A DNA stretch of 64,000 nt from Ischnura elegans (GCF_921293095.1 NW_025791658.1:4650001-4714000), one strand, 5' to 3'; counted from the first letter of the stretch, positions 34,049 to 45,554 are shown. Notes: generated from the letters alone by a model not told the origin. Translations and numbers: made by a program.

Positions 34049-37000
34049 CACTTTCGCTGCGGCGGACGCACCGGTGCGTCCTGCGCAAACTATTATGCTG
34101 AGCGGAGGACGCACCCGTGCGTCCTGCTTCGACCCGTTTTCAAATGCCCATAGAATCAGCCGAGAACGTCTTGGGCGCTACAAATTACCTCTCGCTGCTC
34201 TATTACATTCCGTACTATTCAGTGTTGGCCGTCGTTTCTAGGAATCACCTTTCATTATTTAGGTAAATACCTTTTCATCTTTTTTCTATTTTTTCGTAAT
34301 TTTTATGATATTATAATTTTTCTGACCTAAATTGTCTCGGAACCGGAGATAAATGAGTCTCGTATGCATTATAAACTCTTCTAAATATTATTTATGTCCA
34401 ATAAAGTTTTATATTCAGTTTATCCGAATATGTGGAAATGTGTCGATATATCCGAAGATTGCAAAAATATGTGAACACATTGGTTTGGACAATTGTCATG
34501 GCTGCTTCTTTTGTACATAAAAGATATAACGTTTAGCTATAATAAATCCTTTGAAAAAGTAATACGCGTGATTGAGCCAGGTTCGATGCCAGAATTTTCT
34601 ATACATGTCCCTTTATCGTGCATAACGTGGAAAAAGTTAGCTCTAAGAAATTATCACCATAAGGCATATCGAGGGACATTATGTAGTACCATTCGATAAT
34701 AATGAATTATAATCCATTGCACTCTTCTTTTATTATTCCATATAGCCTATTGATTATGTAAACATGCCATAATGTTGCCGAATTTTGCTGAAATATAATG
34801 AAAAATTTTGTTGAACATTCAATCACTTGTTCCACAAAACCCCGAAACACAATATTATAAACAAGTGTCTCGTTATATTACGGTTCAATCGCAAAGGCTA
34901 TGTACCTACTTTGTTAAACTGACAGATAGGTATATAATTACCACTCTGCGTATACATTACACACGGAACTGAAATCGACCACCATTTCAAGATAAAATAT
35001 TTTACACAGGATCCATTAGCATTGACCTTGAGAATGAAATTCAATGCCGGTATGACGGAAATGTCACACCGGGAATTCCAAGACGATCACGATAATGTGT
35101 GAAATAAAAGGGTAATATTTCGTCTCATTTCATGCGGATATCGTTTCGTATGGCCTATAAAAACAAAGTCATCGAGGCATTCCTTTCACTCTCATCCCTC
35201 CACGCCCTCTGGCCGAAATATCATTGCAAGTACGACGCTGCCACAGGAAAGTACTAGGTGCTCGGGGCCTTCGGAATAGATTGATATGCTCGATTTTCGG
35301 AGATATCTATCCTCTGAAGTATCATCGGAGGTGTCAACGGTTACCTGAATATCTTGATTTTTTCCCATTACATTAGATGGCTGAGGAGCCAGTGGCATCA
35401 ACGTCTGGTTCAGCGGGAACGCGATGAAAAAAGAGATGAATATCCTTAGAGAATTTTGAAGAAAAAGACTAATTAAGAGTTTATGGATATCCTTATGCAG
35501 TTTGATGAGGAGATGGACAGCAAGGAAGATAATGCATCCCAGGAAGGAATTCCAGAGGAGTCGTCCAAAGAGAGTCAGGAAGAAAACGCCCATGCTTCTT
35601 CATCAAAACTGTTCCGAAAGCACTCAAATAACTTCGATTTATGGTACAAAGATGAACTCCAAGTAACAGATATCCCTTTTACTGGCACCTCAGGACAAAA
35701 ATTAAATGTTCCCAGCGGGAATCCTTACGACTTACGACTCATTGCCAATGATGTTTTTTGAGTTGCAACAGAAACGAATATCAATGCTGAATATGTGGTT
35801 CGAAATAATACTTCTCCAAATTCGAATATCGTCTTGGAATAAGTCTTGAGTCGAAGATAATTGGAAACTTTTTTGACCTTCTATTTCCGATGGGTTTTAT
35901 TTCTCTTAGTAGATTATAATATTATTGGAAAAAATCTGAAATACATTATCTCCCTGTTTTTTCCATATACATGTCTCGAGATAGCTTTTGAAAATATTCC
36001 GCGCTATGCACTAAGATAGAAATGTGGTTTAATGCGAACACTTACCCAGTGATCCATTTTACAATATACGACCCTTGCATGATACATTCTATGCAAGTAT
36101 GAGTGAATTGTACTACGTGGAAAGGGCTGTGAGTCTAGACGAATCCATGGTTCTATGGAGTTGACGTTATCCACAGTTACTATTAAAACAAGTCATTCCT
36201 TACAAACGTCACAAATATGAAATAAAATTTTACATGATCACTGAACCACGCGGTTTGGATTTGGATTGCTTGATATATTGTGGCACCGAGGGTAAAAAAG
36301 TGGGGGGAGCATGGAACGCAGAGAAAGTCACTCATAAATTGTTGGCAAATTTAAAAAATAAGGGGCACGCTGTGTACAGGGATAACTTTTACGACAGCGT
36401 GAACCTTTTCCATTGTCTGCAAAAGCATGCTGTACAGAGAAAACATACTGTACAGTCATTCTGATAATGAAGAGATGTGAAGATGATTTCCTCCGAGTAT
36501 GGACACGATTTTGCGGGCAGGCGGGGAAGGGTTTCAACTAAGCCCAGTATGGTGGACGATTACAATAAACATTTTGGAGGCAAAGACAAGACCGATCAAT
36601 TGTTGTCATATTATCTTTACGAAACAAAAACTCGCCGTTGGTACCTAAAGCTGAGAATATACTTAACTCAGATAATAATGATTCATTCTTTCATTCTATA
36701 CCAAAGATTTAGTGGGAAACGTGTAAATTTGTTAGAATACCGCGATGAATTAATAAACTATACTATAAACATTGCTAAATGTCCAACCTGAGGTAATGCC
36801 TTCAATGAGTTCCCCTAAACATGGTCACTCACCACATAATTTGGAAATGAAAAGAAAAGGAAGAAAGAAGTGCCGAGTATGAGCCAAAAATAGAGTGAGG
36901 AAATATGTTAGCACTTACGATCCAGGTTGCCCGTAAAAACACGGTTTTATGCTTTAGGATATTTTCTAACATCTTATATTTATTGCTGACTTAAATAGCA

Positions 37001-37439
37001 CTCTTCATTCTAGTGTTTTTTTCAGGATGATTCTTGAAAGTTATCCCAAAACCATGAGTAAATTATGAGTTTGTAATTATTTTACGAGAAAATTATATTT
37101 TCATTAAAAAAATTATCATTTTCGAATACTCCAAATTTTTAAAACATCTATTTATTTGCAAAATCAGTCGAATAATAAGAACGTTAGATGAGAATTAAGG
37201 GAGATAAAAATATTTGTGTAGCGGGTTGCACAACGCATGTGACACGGGTTGCATAGCTTTGGCAATGCTGTGAGCGGCAGACGCACTGGTGCGTCCATCG
37301 TTTTATTTGTTTAAAACAATCATAGGATTTTTATTATTATTTTTTACGGTATCCATAGAGACATATCTACTTGGTTATGCAGAAAAACCACTGCCGCTCA
37401 CAGCGATATTTTTCATCAAAATGGCCAGCAGCGAAAGTG
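34049..37439 (+). mobile_element. Degenerate autonomous piggyBac element
   Basis: Perfect 12-bp ends CACTTTCGCTGC and GCAGCGAAAGTG are flanked by TTAA (34045-34048 and 37440-37443). Subterminal palindromes GACGCACCGGTGCGTCC (left) and GACGCACTGGTGCGTCC (right) occur near both ends, as in piggyBac elements with subterminal repeats. The 3.39-kb interior carries a broken transposase (35483-36950). Size and gene content fit an element that was once autonomous. Confidence 0.9.
35483..36950 (+). pseudogene. piggyBac transposase (DDE_Tnp_1_7) pseudogene
   Basis: Pieces lie in order but in several frames. An acidic N-terminal region starts MDILMQFDEEMDSKEDNAS (35483). The first catalytic-Asp motif SLDESMVLW has its Asp codon at 36138-36140 and is followed by IPYKRHKYEIKFYMITEP. 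The second is YRDNFYDS, with Asp at 36381-36383. The third region, VDDYNKHFGGKDKTDQLLSY (Asp at 36585-36587), is followed by TRRWYLKL. A cysteine-containing basic tail follows near 36840-36950. Many stops and shifts separate 35760 from 36230. The family catalyses cut-and-paste transposition at TTAA; this copy cannot make an intact enzyme. Confidence 0.88.
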
Positions 37440-37663
37440 TTAATCGTGGCGGTGCCTCAATCCTTTTTCTTTCTCATTCCACTCCCCTCCCCGTAAACGT
37501 AGGTGCATTAGTTGCAGCACTGGGTCCCAACTCCGGTGTGTCATATCCTTTAAAGAATCCCCCTTGGGTTCTCAATCTGGTTGCCAAACCTTTTCTTGTA
37601 TGTCTTTTAAGACCTAAGACACATAAGAGACAATTCAAACTATATGCTTCACGACCCCTTATT

Positions 37664-37797
37664 ATATATATATATTTTTTTTTTTTTTTAATCACGAGAT
37701 GTGGGTCATTGTGACCCACAATGACCCACATCTCGTGGGTCATTGTGGGTCACAAAAAAATATATATTAAAAAAAAAAATATATATATATATATAAG
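37664..37797. repeat. AT/T-run hairpin with 45-bp palindromic core
   Basis: The core 37693-37737 is CACGAGATGTGGGTCATTGTG, a 3-base centre, and its exact complement. It is followed by another GTGGGTCATTGTGGGTCAC. TATATA and homopolymer T/A runs lie on both sides, so the whole can extrude as one hairpin. Confidence 0.7.
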
Positions 37798-37934
37798 AGA
37801 CAATATCGGGAGTGTATTTGGCACGGAATGCAGCAGCTTTGGGAGGTCATTTATCTATACTAGGAAGAGCACTGGACCAAGAACCAATCCCTGAGGAACC
37901 CCACAGGAGACATATAAGAGTCCTTCGTGTTGGC

Positions 37935-38210
37935 TACATGCTAGCAGCCTGCATCACAGCGGCGCACATATCCTTGCCCCAACGGCACTTCACAGGGTGA
38001 CAGTGGGAACCAGTATGATGTCACATGGTGCTTTTCCCAGCATTCATACCTAGCCGTCGCGTTTTCGAGCGCTTGAAAATTTTCACTTTTCATTTAGGTA
38101 ATCGCAAAAAATAGATATCGTCATTTAAAAATGTAAAAGTGTGAATTGTGTACTCCAGAAGTAGTAATCTTTTGATTCAGGCAATAAAAAAATAATATGA
38201 AACAACCCTA
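37935..38210 (-). mobile_element. TIR element, TAGGGTGGTTTCC family, copy 6 (partial)
   Basis: Right part only, in inverse orientation, ending GAAACAACCCTA. More diverged than the other copies. Confidence 0.7.
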
Positions 38211-38221
38211 TTGTGCAAAAA

Positions 38222-38345
38222 ATCCACAGAAGAAAAATCAATTGACCGGGATTCGTACCTAGATTGCTGAATTTCCCAGCGAGTGCTTTTGCCAGTTAAG
38301 CTACCGAGGCGTCATTTTCCTCTGTGGAAAATTATGGGCTTCACG
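38222..38345 (-). repeat. tRNA-like cassette, same family as 33406-33648
   Basis: On the minus strand: CCACAGAGGAAAATGAC, GCCTCGGTAGCTTAACTGGC, a degenerate anticodon arm, GGTACGAATCCCGGTC, and TTCTTCTGTGG at the far side. The long outer arms seen at 33408 are missing, but the inner mirrored CCACAG/CTGTGG words are kept. Inserted between two TIR-family copies. Confidence 0.6.
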
Positions 38346-38428
38346 GGACGCTAGCGAAATTAGGCAAATTAGGCTGGGAGCCACTGAAGTCTCGGAGGCT
38401 GCGCGCTAGGCTTAGATTGCTTGAACAA

Positions 38429-39093
38429 TAGGGTGGTTTCCAATAATTTTTTTATTGCTTTAATCGAAAGATTATTACTCCTGGAGATCGTATTTCACGC
38501 ATTTAGATTTTTAAATGACAATATCTATTTTTTGCGATTAAATGAAAAGTGAAAATTTTCAAGCGCGCGAAAACGCGACGCTTAAGTATGAATGCCGGGA
38601 TATATCTCCGTACGTCGTATTTCTGGTTCCCCCTCCCGCCCGGTGAGGTGACCTTGAGGCGAGGCTTAGCGCTGATACGTCGCAGTATGCTAGCAGATAG
38701 CTGAGTACCTTGCTGAATGGTAGCGCTTGGCTTAAAAAAGGTTTATTAATACCTTATCAAACGAAGAAAACTTTCCGAACTTAGCCAGTTTTAATAGGTG
38801 ATTATTAAGACATGTTTCCCTGAGCTCTGTGCCTCATGCATGCATTGGTAATCTCAGATGATGTATAACTCCTATCCTCTCGTGTAGAAAATAGGTCCCT
38901 GTGACGTCATGCGGAGTGGAATCGCATGGGCGCCAATCTGGCCTTTTTCAAATGAGGATAAAATTTGACCCTTGCCATTCGTCTAAACCGGTATTTCAAA
39001 AACCAAATAATTTGTGTATTATGAATACACTAATGGTGGGTAACGAATCGCAATCAATGCCTTTCGTTTTCTTTGATGAAGGAAACTACCCTA
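38429..39093 (+). mobile_element. TIR element, TAGGGTGGTTTCC family, copy 7
   Basis: Full-length copy, TAGGGTGGTTTCC to GGAAACTACCCTA, 665 bp, non-coding. Confidence 0.87.
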
Positions 39094-39403
39094 TTGAGAA
39101 TGGATATCTGTAAGTGCGACACAGAGAACATAATATTGGAGCCACACTGTATTTCCAGGTCCGACAGAAGCAATAAATTAAGAGAGATGTTTTGAGCACT
39201 CATTTATATTTTGGCCCTAAAATTTTTGCCACTAAGGCATTTGTACTTATTCCAAGTCCTATAATTGTTTTATGTCAGAAAGGGCAATATGCCGAGTGGA
39301 TGTGGTAAAATTGATTTTTTGAGGCGTAACTTGGTGAAAGTGATTCATAATTAAATTAAAAAGAAGAACTTTGTGCTTTCACGTTAATATTTAATCACAA
39401 ATT

Positions 39404-39445
39404 TACGACCATGGTTTCAACGTTAGACGTTATCATCAGGTGAAC
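39404..39445 (-). ncRNA. Hammerhead-type ribozyme motif (Penelope end), canonical core
   Basis: On the minus strand CTGATGA (39433-39439) is followed by an AACG/CGTT stem II, then GAAAC (GTTTC at 39414-39418) and the self-complementary ACCATGGT, the stem III, before C and a short stem I strand. The order of core elements is that of Penelope hammerheads. Activity is not shown. Confidence 0.6.
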
Positions 39446-39633
39446 TCTACAGAGGTCCATTATATCCTTTTATACCAGGACCAAGGAGGATCATTATGAA
39501 CCTAAAGGACCTAGATTAGACGCTTTGGAACAGATGGATATTTTGCAGCACGTATGTTCCAATGACAACATTCTAAACGACTTTTTGTATAACTTTTAAG
39601 TTTTAAAAATAACACAAAGATGGCAATATTCCA

Positions 39634-39746
39634 CAGGTTTATTTTCCATACAACGTGTTTCATATACATACAGTATCATCAGTATCATTAATATTGTACT
39701 TGATAATGACCTAGCGGTCGAAACGTGTTGTACGGAAAATAAACCT
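39634..39746. ncRNA. Inverted pair of Penelope-type hammerhead motifs
   Basis: GGTTTATTTTCCATACAACGTG (left) and CACGTGTTGTACGG-type sequence (right) are inverted copies. On the minus strand the left arm has CTGATGA (39676-39682) and GAAAC (39657-39661). On the + strand the right arm has TTGATAAT (39700-39707), a GACC/GGTC stem and GAAAC (39720-39724). A G follows the ACGT in the right arm where cleavage needs A, C or U, so that side is probably inactive. Confidence 0.55.
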
Positions 39747-39750
39747 CCCA

Positions 39751-40280
39751 GCTAGCACATTATAAGTCATTGAGATAAGGTGAAAGGAAGAAATAAGGAA
39801 GTCGCTTCTCAAGTAAGCTTGTTATGGGTTTCTTACGGCCAGGGCGAAAAACATCCAGAGTAATGGCAAAATGGATGCCAAACTTTCAGCACTTCCGTAG
39901 ATGCTGTTATTATCCCATTGTTTCAGAGTGTTATTTAAGGCCTTTATGTATTAAAACAATGTTTTTATTATTGGCGCTTCTATATTATGAGGAGAAATAA
40001 CATCATACCGCCATAATTTGAAAATCATTCACATTTATGAACTGATAGCGAAACGAAGGTCGTAAGAAAAACACAATTTCACAAGAATACCGACGTAGAA
40101 TAATATAAAAATGCCGGAAGGAACATCTAATATACGTATTGTAGTCATCGGGTTATCAAGCCATAATTTAAAATTCATAAATGTTTAAATGTATGGACCT
40201 TGAATAATTTCAGTTTTTCATGCACATGCCAAACAAGTTTTTTTTTACATAATTGGATATTTAATTGGTAACTACGCCTC
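39751..40280. other. No recognised feature
   Basis: AT-rich spacer, no gene or repeat recognised. Confidence 0.45.
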
Positions 40281-40284
40281 ATAG

Positions 40285-40365
40285 TCTTAACATCTACCGC
40301 GGTGTAGTGGTTAGCGTACAAGACTTCGGGTACATAGGTTGTACGTTCGACTCCATCCCGATGTT
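40285..40365 (+). repeat. tRNA-like sequence with pol III A and B boxes
   Basis: AACATCT and CGATGTT can pair as an acceptor stem (6 of 7). GTGTAGTGGTTAGCG is an A-box/D-loop and ACGTTCGACTCC a B-box/T-loop. The anticodon arm is irregular. A T-run follows (TTATTTTTTTTC). Most likely a tRNA-derived SINE head or tRNA pseudogene of a different family from 33406. Confidence 0.5.
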
Positions 40366-40842
40366 ATTTTTTTTCTTTCCGCCGCATGGATAGAGTACTT
40401 GTATTATGCTTTATATCTTCACTAGCCGGTCGCTTGCAGTTATTAATTTTTTTCTATTTACGGGAAAATCTGTTATCAGTTGTTAAGCCCTTATAAAAAC
40501 TCGCTTAATTTCACCAATAGCCTTTAAATTCATGTCGAGATGGGCCGCGTAGCATGTGTAGTACGCTGTTCAGCCGCCTTTGGCGCTCCAACAGAAGTGA
40601 CTTACGCGACCTGAGGATATTTGACGGCATTCCTTAGTCCCTAACATCTTACCCTTGCCTTATATAAGTCCCTTAGCTTACGATAAGCTGCTTATCAATT
40701 TTTTCCGTAAGAAAACCATAAGAAACGGTTAACTCTCTTACTTTGTGCTATCTGGGATGTCATTTCGAGCACCCAGGGCTTTGCACCATGTTAGATATGA
40801 ACATCCAAAGCTTTTTTATGCCTGAAAATATTTCTTTTCTGC

Positions 40843-41500
40843 AAAGAGTTCACTTTATCGGTATTAGAGGAAAAAATAGCTCGCGACGTGTTCCTGTTTG
40901 TTGTACGTCTCTACGTGGAGTCGCGGATTACTGCGACAAATGCAGAAGAGGCTCCTACGCGAGATTTATTTTTTTCCAAAAATCTCTATGAGTTTAGAAA
41001 ATCCGATTGTGGAGTTAGTGGTATGACATTGAGCAAGTATCGGAACCATTTATGGTACCTTTACCCAGAAGCTGAATCCCTGGGATTTTTCGATGAAAAT
41101 GTACCAGTGGAGATGAAAAAGAGAATGGTAGAAGCCTTAGAGTTGGATATCACGGATAATGCGGAAGAGTTAACGAAACGATTTTCTGTTTCTCCAAATG
41201 ATATTATCTACTTCATTGGCAAGGGACTCAAGGATTTTATTTCTAGACACTGGAAAAATATTTTAAAAAGATTTAATATTCCTGTGACATTTCTATCAGA
41301 GGATCCGGTTGCTTGGAAAAGTGACGAGGTATATAAGCAAGGATTAAAGCTAGTAAAACATTAGCTAGTAGTCATGATACTGCTGAAAGAGGAGTTGAAT
41401 TGATGGAAGAGTTAAATTAAATCCAGAAACAATTTTTGCAGAAGGTTGTGACTGAATATAGGCAAAAATTTCCAGGCCGCCAAAGAGCAACTTTATCAAA
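40843..41500 (+). pseudogene. Unidentified protein-coding remnant, frameshifted
   Basis: One frame is open from about 40843 to 41364 and includes ARDVFLFVVRLYVES, TLSKYRNHLWYLYPE, FFDENVPVEMKKRMVEAL and SRHWKNILKRFNIP. After a frameshift near 41357 it continues as SSHDTAERGVELMEELN, then KVVTEYRQKFPG, and soon meets stops. The text looks like real protein with conserved hydrophobic spacing. I have an impression of similar sequences in repeat-associated hypothetical proteins of arthropods, but I cannot name the family. It is either a decayed host gene fragment or part of a mobile element. Confidence 0.5.
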
Positions 41501-41581
41501 AGAATTTTGAGAACCCATGTGTGCAGTAAAAAAGGACACTACATCAAGGGTAAATGGTCACCCGTAAACGAAAGTAATATA

Positions 41582-42317
41582 CAGTGAGTCCTCGTTTAAC
41601 ATCACTTACCTTTCCTGAAAAATGTGACGATAAACGAAATGACGTTAATCGAAGCATAATATCCCATAAGAAACAATGTAAAAAGTTAATATCGGCTCCT
41701 AGACCTCACAATTCCTACGCGAAAAAAATGTTAGCATATCATATATGGGGCATTTTTTACGGTGGGAATGCCAAACTATTGCATGAATACGAGTTCCTGT
41801 CTTCATCGACGACAATAGCAGCAGTGACGTAAATCCTTCTCCATTTTTGTATCTTCCAGCATTTGCTTTTCGGCTTCGCTATGGTGGTCGCCCGGATGAG
41901 CGTCGCCTGGGCATCATCCAAGGTTCTTAGAGTACAGTGAAAATAGTGACGAAAAAATTCCGAGTTCTACACGGAAAAATGCCTTGAAATCACTTTTTAG
42001 GTTCCTGAAAACCATTATGTCAAGTAAAACATTGCGCACCTACGCAGGAATTCATTTTGCAGAAATATTTGCTAAAACCGTAATCGCAATTACCAATAAA
42101 CAACACTGTTTTACACTTTGTATAGACTGACTATATTACCGCCCACAAAACGAACAACCTGCAACGCCCGCCGCTTCGCCTTTTTTTTCGTGCGAAATTT
42201 GAAAGACTTGATGTTATCGCGAAGCGTAGGTGTGATAAACGAATGACGGTCTCAAAATTTTCGTGACGTTATCGCGAAATGACGTTAAATGGGGTGACGT
42301 AGAATGAGGACTCACTG
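41582..42317 (-). mobile_element. Non-autonomous pogo-type element, TA target duplication
   Basis: The ends are CAGTGAGTCCTCGTTTAAC and GAGGACTCACTG, with TA at 41580-41581 and 42318-42319. It is a 736-bp inverse copy of the element at 54275-55043. No transposase. Confidence 0.87.
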
Positions 42318-42428
42318 TATCCGTGATTTTGAATGGAAAAATATTATCCTATGATATTGGGTGATTGTGGAAGTTGATTTTCTAATAAAAAATTTTAATG
42401 TATTATAATAGTTATTCAAAGAAAAAAC

Positions 42429-42917
42429 TAGGGATGGACGAATCTGGTTCATGTCTTTGTCTGATGATTTTTTTTTCGGATCCGGATTCGGATTGGATCC
42501 TTGATATTTTCGGAGCCGGATCTTTCTGATCGGATATTTTCGGATCCAAATGCATTTTTGAAATTCCTGATGCTGAGATTCCCCCGATGATTGTTCAATC
42601 TCTTAGGAAGAGTCGCACTATGTGCCAGTCGTATTTTGCCTTTTTTATTCTCCACGGCTGAAATTCTCCTACGTAACCTCTGCGAGAGCTTTCAAACAAA
42701 ACTGTTCATGAGTAGGACGAGAATCGCATGCGACGGCGCATTCGAAGAGGGAATCGGAATTCTTTCCACCTTTATGGGGCGTTGCATTCACTGAGGCTAT
42801 TATTTAAAATTTTTGGATCCAGATCCGATGTCTTCCGCGACTTTGGATCCGATGTATCCGATGAAGGGCAATATCTGCGGGTATTTGGATCCGAGGTATC
42901 CGATCCGACCATCCTTA
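42429..42917. mobile_element. Non-autonomous hAT element, 489 bp
   Basis: The ends are TAGGGATGG and CCATCCTTA. The flanking octamers GAAAAAAC and GAAAAAAT differ only at the last base. GGATCCGA words are clustered at both subterminal regions. The core from about 42572 to 42780 is shared with 60387-60600. Confidence 0.8.
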
Positions 42918-42925
42918 GAAAAAAT

Positions 42926-43830
42926 TAACAAATATCTGCTCATGTCACAAATTAAAATATGCATACCTTCTTTCATAGTTTTTATTTCAGTAAATACGGA
43001 AGCTAAATTCTAATATCTAAATATGTAAACCTATTAAAAAAATCTAGTTTTCAAGGTTGTTACAAAACATCAATGGATATTCCAGGAACTTAACGGCTGG
43101 AATGAAAGATATCAAATATGCCCTATATGTAGTTGCCAATTCACATTCAGACAATTTCAGTGGACTGCAATGAAATATGGGAACTCATTATTAAGAACCT
43201 ACTGAATAAACTTAAGAAAGATGCTAATTACGTGTAAAAGGTTTTGAAAATATGATAATTAGAGCCAGGGAAGCAAATCAATACGATATTTTACGAAAAG
43301 CACCACCTATCAAAATATTGGAGACAACGTTACTTTCACGTTCTTAACTAAGCGAAGGAAAAAAGCGAATTATTTTCAACAGTTTTAAACAGATACAACA
43401 ATTTTTTTACCCCCAGGTTCGCCAAATCGTAAGTGGGAAGGCACGTAAGTCGCAATTGGGGAGCTTTGGAAAGGAATTGAATTTTATATTTTAACAACAA
43501 AAACCTAGGAGTTCATGAAATTTATACGAAAAGATACTTGCCAACGTTTCGTTTTCGCCATTTTACAATAAATACAAAAGCTGGTCAAGTGTCGGATATT
43601 ATTTCTAAAATCCAAAAAAATGTCCAATAAAACATTTTAGCTATTAGATTTACAATCAAAAAACAAATTTAGGAAATTAATGTGACACACCTGCTACGTA
43701 GTTGTTTCGCTTGTTAGTTTCCATGGGCTCGGATGCGAAATTTCTCAAAATGAGAAAAAAAAAGGAGAATTCATTTCTAGCATTGAATTTCAAAAGTAAG
43801 CCACAAATATTTTTTTGGAAAACACACTGC
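42926..43830. other. No recognised feature
   Basis: AT-rich, non-repetitive within this window, without a supportable gene. Confidence 0.45.
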
Positions 43831-43839
43831 AAATAACAG

Positions 43840-44097
43840 TAGTTGACCGCGTGGAGAGGATAGGAAAGGGTCGACCTGAGCGGCCGCAGAAGGGGCTGGG
43901 CTCGCGCTAAGGCGGATCACAAGGGGTGACCGCGTCCGTGGGTCTATTGTGTCCGCCACGGTCACTTTTTTCGACCTGTGCCGCACTCTTGGTTGCCATT
44001 CGTTGGTTAGGGTAAGAACATTCAGGACGCACTGGTGTGGCATTCGTGGTTGAGGAAAAAAAATCCTCGTCGCACAGGTGCGGAATTCGGCGGGTTA
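43840..44097. mobile_element. Possible right end of a TTAA (piggyBac-like) element
   Basis: A GC-rich block with GACGCACTGGTGTGGCATTCG and CGCACAGGTGCGGAATTC, resembling the subterminal palindromes of the piggyBac at 34049, ends at GGCGGGTTAA. No matching left end was found, so this is tentative. Confidence 0.3.
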
Positions 44098-44129
44098 AAT
44101 ATAAGATTCTCGTTCTATATATATATAGA

Positions 44130-44280
44130 CTCTCATTCTACATCGTACGCCTCTACGGGGAGGAGATGCACCGCAGTATTCGTCGACTCGAGCAACTACG
44201 GAAGGATAGAGCCAAACATCTTAGCCACCTCGCATTTCTGGCCTCATTTTATGGGGCAGTTCCTGCCACAGTGCAAAAAT
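44130..44280 (+). mobile_element. Short coding remnant, possibly Penelope N-terminal region
   Basis: One frame reads RRLEQLRKDRAKHLSHLAFL and stops after a few more residues. The Arg/Leu-rich helix recalls the N-terminal part of Penelope polyproteins, and a Penelope ribozyme end lies 0.8 kb downstream. The link is a guess. Confidence 0.3.
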
Positions 44281-44285
44281 TTTTA

Positions 44286-44887
44286 AATTGCAAAAGCAGG
44301 CCATAAGGACTCTCTTCAACCTATCTTGTAGAGAGTCCTGTAGACCTTATTTTAGTAAGGCCAGTATAATGCCCCTACCCTCCTTGTATATTTTTGAACT
44401 CATTCTGTTTGTTAAAAATAACATGAATTTATATGAGTTAAACTGCAACATTCACCAGCATCATACCAGGTCAAACCTAGATATCCACATCAAAACTAGA
44501 TCTACCACACTAAATACTTAGGGTCCATACCACAAAGGAGCCAAACTCCACAATTCACTCCATCATAATATTTAAAAAATCTGCAATTTGTTTAAATTCA
44601 AAACTGAGCTAAAAAAATTTTTAATACAAAAACCTTTGTATTCCACTGATGAATTTTATGCTGTATGTAAAGAAAAACTTAAATGAGTTATGTTGTATGT
44701 AAGGAAAAACTTAAATGTAAATTAATGTATTAAATATTGTCCTGATGTATCTTTAATTGTCATTTGCGTACATACTGTGTTCCATTGCCATCGTTTGTTT
44801 GTGTTTTTATCCTTTATGTAATGTAACTTGACGAAACGATGCAATTTTATTGCTTTCAGCGAATAAATTATTATTATTATTATTATT
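44286..44887 (+). mobile_element. LINE 3' end with (TTA)n tail
   Basis: The last part of a CR1/Jockey-type reverse transcriptase: AIRTLFNLSCRESCRPYF, then IMPLPSLYIFELILFVK and HHTRSNLDIHIKTRS, followed in frame after a TAG by the usual GPYHKGAKLHNSL. The 3' UTR ends in TTATTATTATT (44867-44887). The body is 5' truncated. The family matches the minus-strand copy at 51825-52444. Confidence 0.8.
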
Positions 44888-45049
44888 TCTTTTGAGATGC
44901 AGGGACGAGAAGATCGTACCCAGATTTGCAGTCGTTAAACTCCCGGTCCGATCAATCACTATAAATCACCCCAATTCAGAAAGGACCAATCAGGGCCCAC
45001 TTGAACGGCCCTCATGTGTATAAATACCGGAGAAAAAACTTGGCTCAAC

Positions 45050-45150
45050 ATTAACCCCTGATGACGATGACGGACTTAGTCATGGAAACGTTGGGAACTA
45101 CAACCCGATACGACACCCGGTGGGAAACCCGAGAAATATTCCTGCACTGC
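45050..45150 (+). ncRNA. Hammerhead-type ribozyme motif (Penelope terminal sequence), canonical core
   Basis: CTGATGA at 45058-45064, an ATGAC/GTCAT stem II with a 7-base loop, and GAAAC at 45085-45089 in the order required for a hammerhead. It is followed by the Penelope-type ending GAAACCCGAGAAATATTC, which also occurs in the element at 1188-1431. Upstream, TATAAATACCGG at 45019-45030 could serve as a TATA box. No coding part is attached. Confidence 0.65.
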
Positions 45151-45521
45151 TACTAAGCCCGTTTTGGCAATGAAAAGTGATGAATATAACATTCAAGGTT
45201 ATATTGACGAAGTTTAATGTTTATCTAGAGAATTTTATGCTCTTACGATGTGTGAGAATGATCGACAAATATTGAGTGTATGCAACCCACGTTCCACCCA
45301 AATTGTCTGACTGGGGTGGCGCGCGCTCACTCTCGGTGCGATATCTCAGTAACCAAAGGGCAGAAATGAAAGATATTTGATGTGGTGCAATGCAAATGTC
45401 TAACCAGTCGTTGTAGAAGACAAAAATGTGATAGAATAATCCGTGAGTGACGTCATCTTCAGTTATGTCCGAAATACACCCAAAAATACCAAAATTTCAT
45501 GATGAAGTAGTGTGTGTTGGC

Positions 45522-45554
45522 CATGTGTGTTTGTGTGTGTGTGTGTGTGTGTGT
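45522..45554. repeat. (GT)n microsatellite
   Basis: An almost uninterrupted run of GT dinucleotides. Confidence 0.9.

Noticed and set aside
1656..39113. A frame reading GVxSHGRQSGxFQMRIK in several TAGGGTGGTTTCC copies (1, 3 and 7)
   Set aside because: Tempting as a conserved element-encoded peptide, but other full copies break it by substitutions and indels, and the start codon is absent from the apparent consensus. Shared ancestry explains the similarity.
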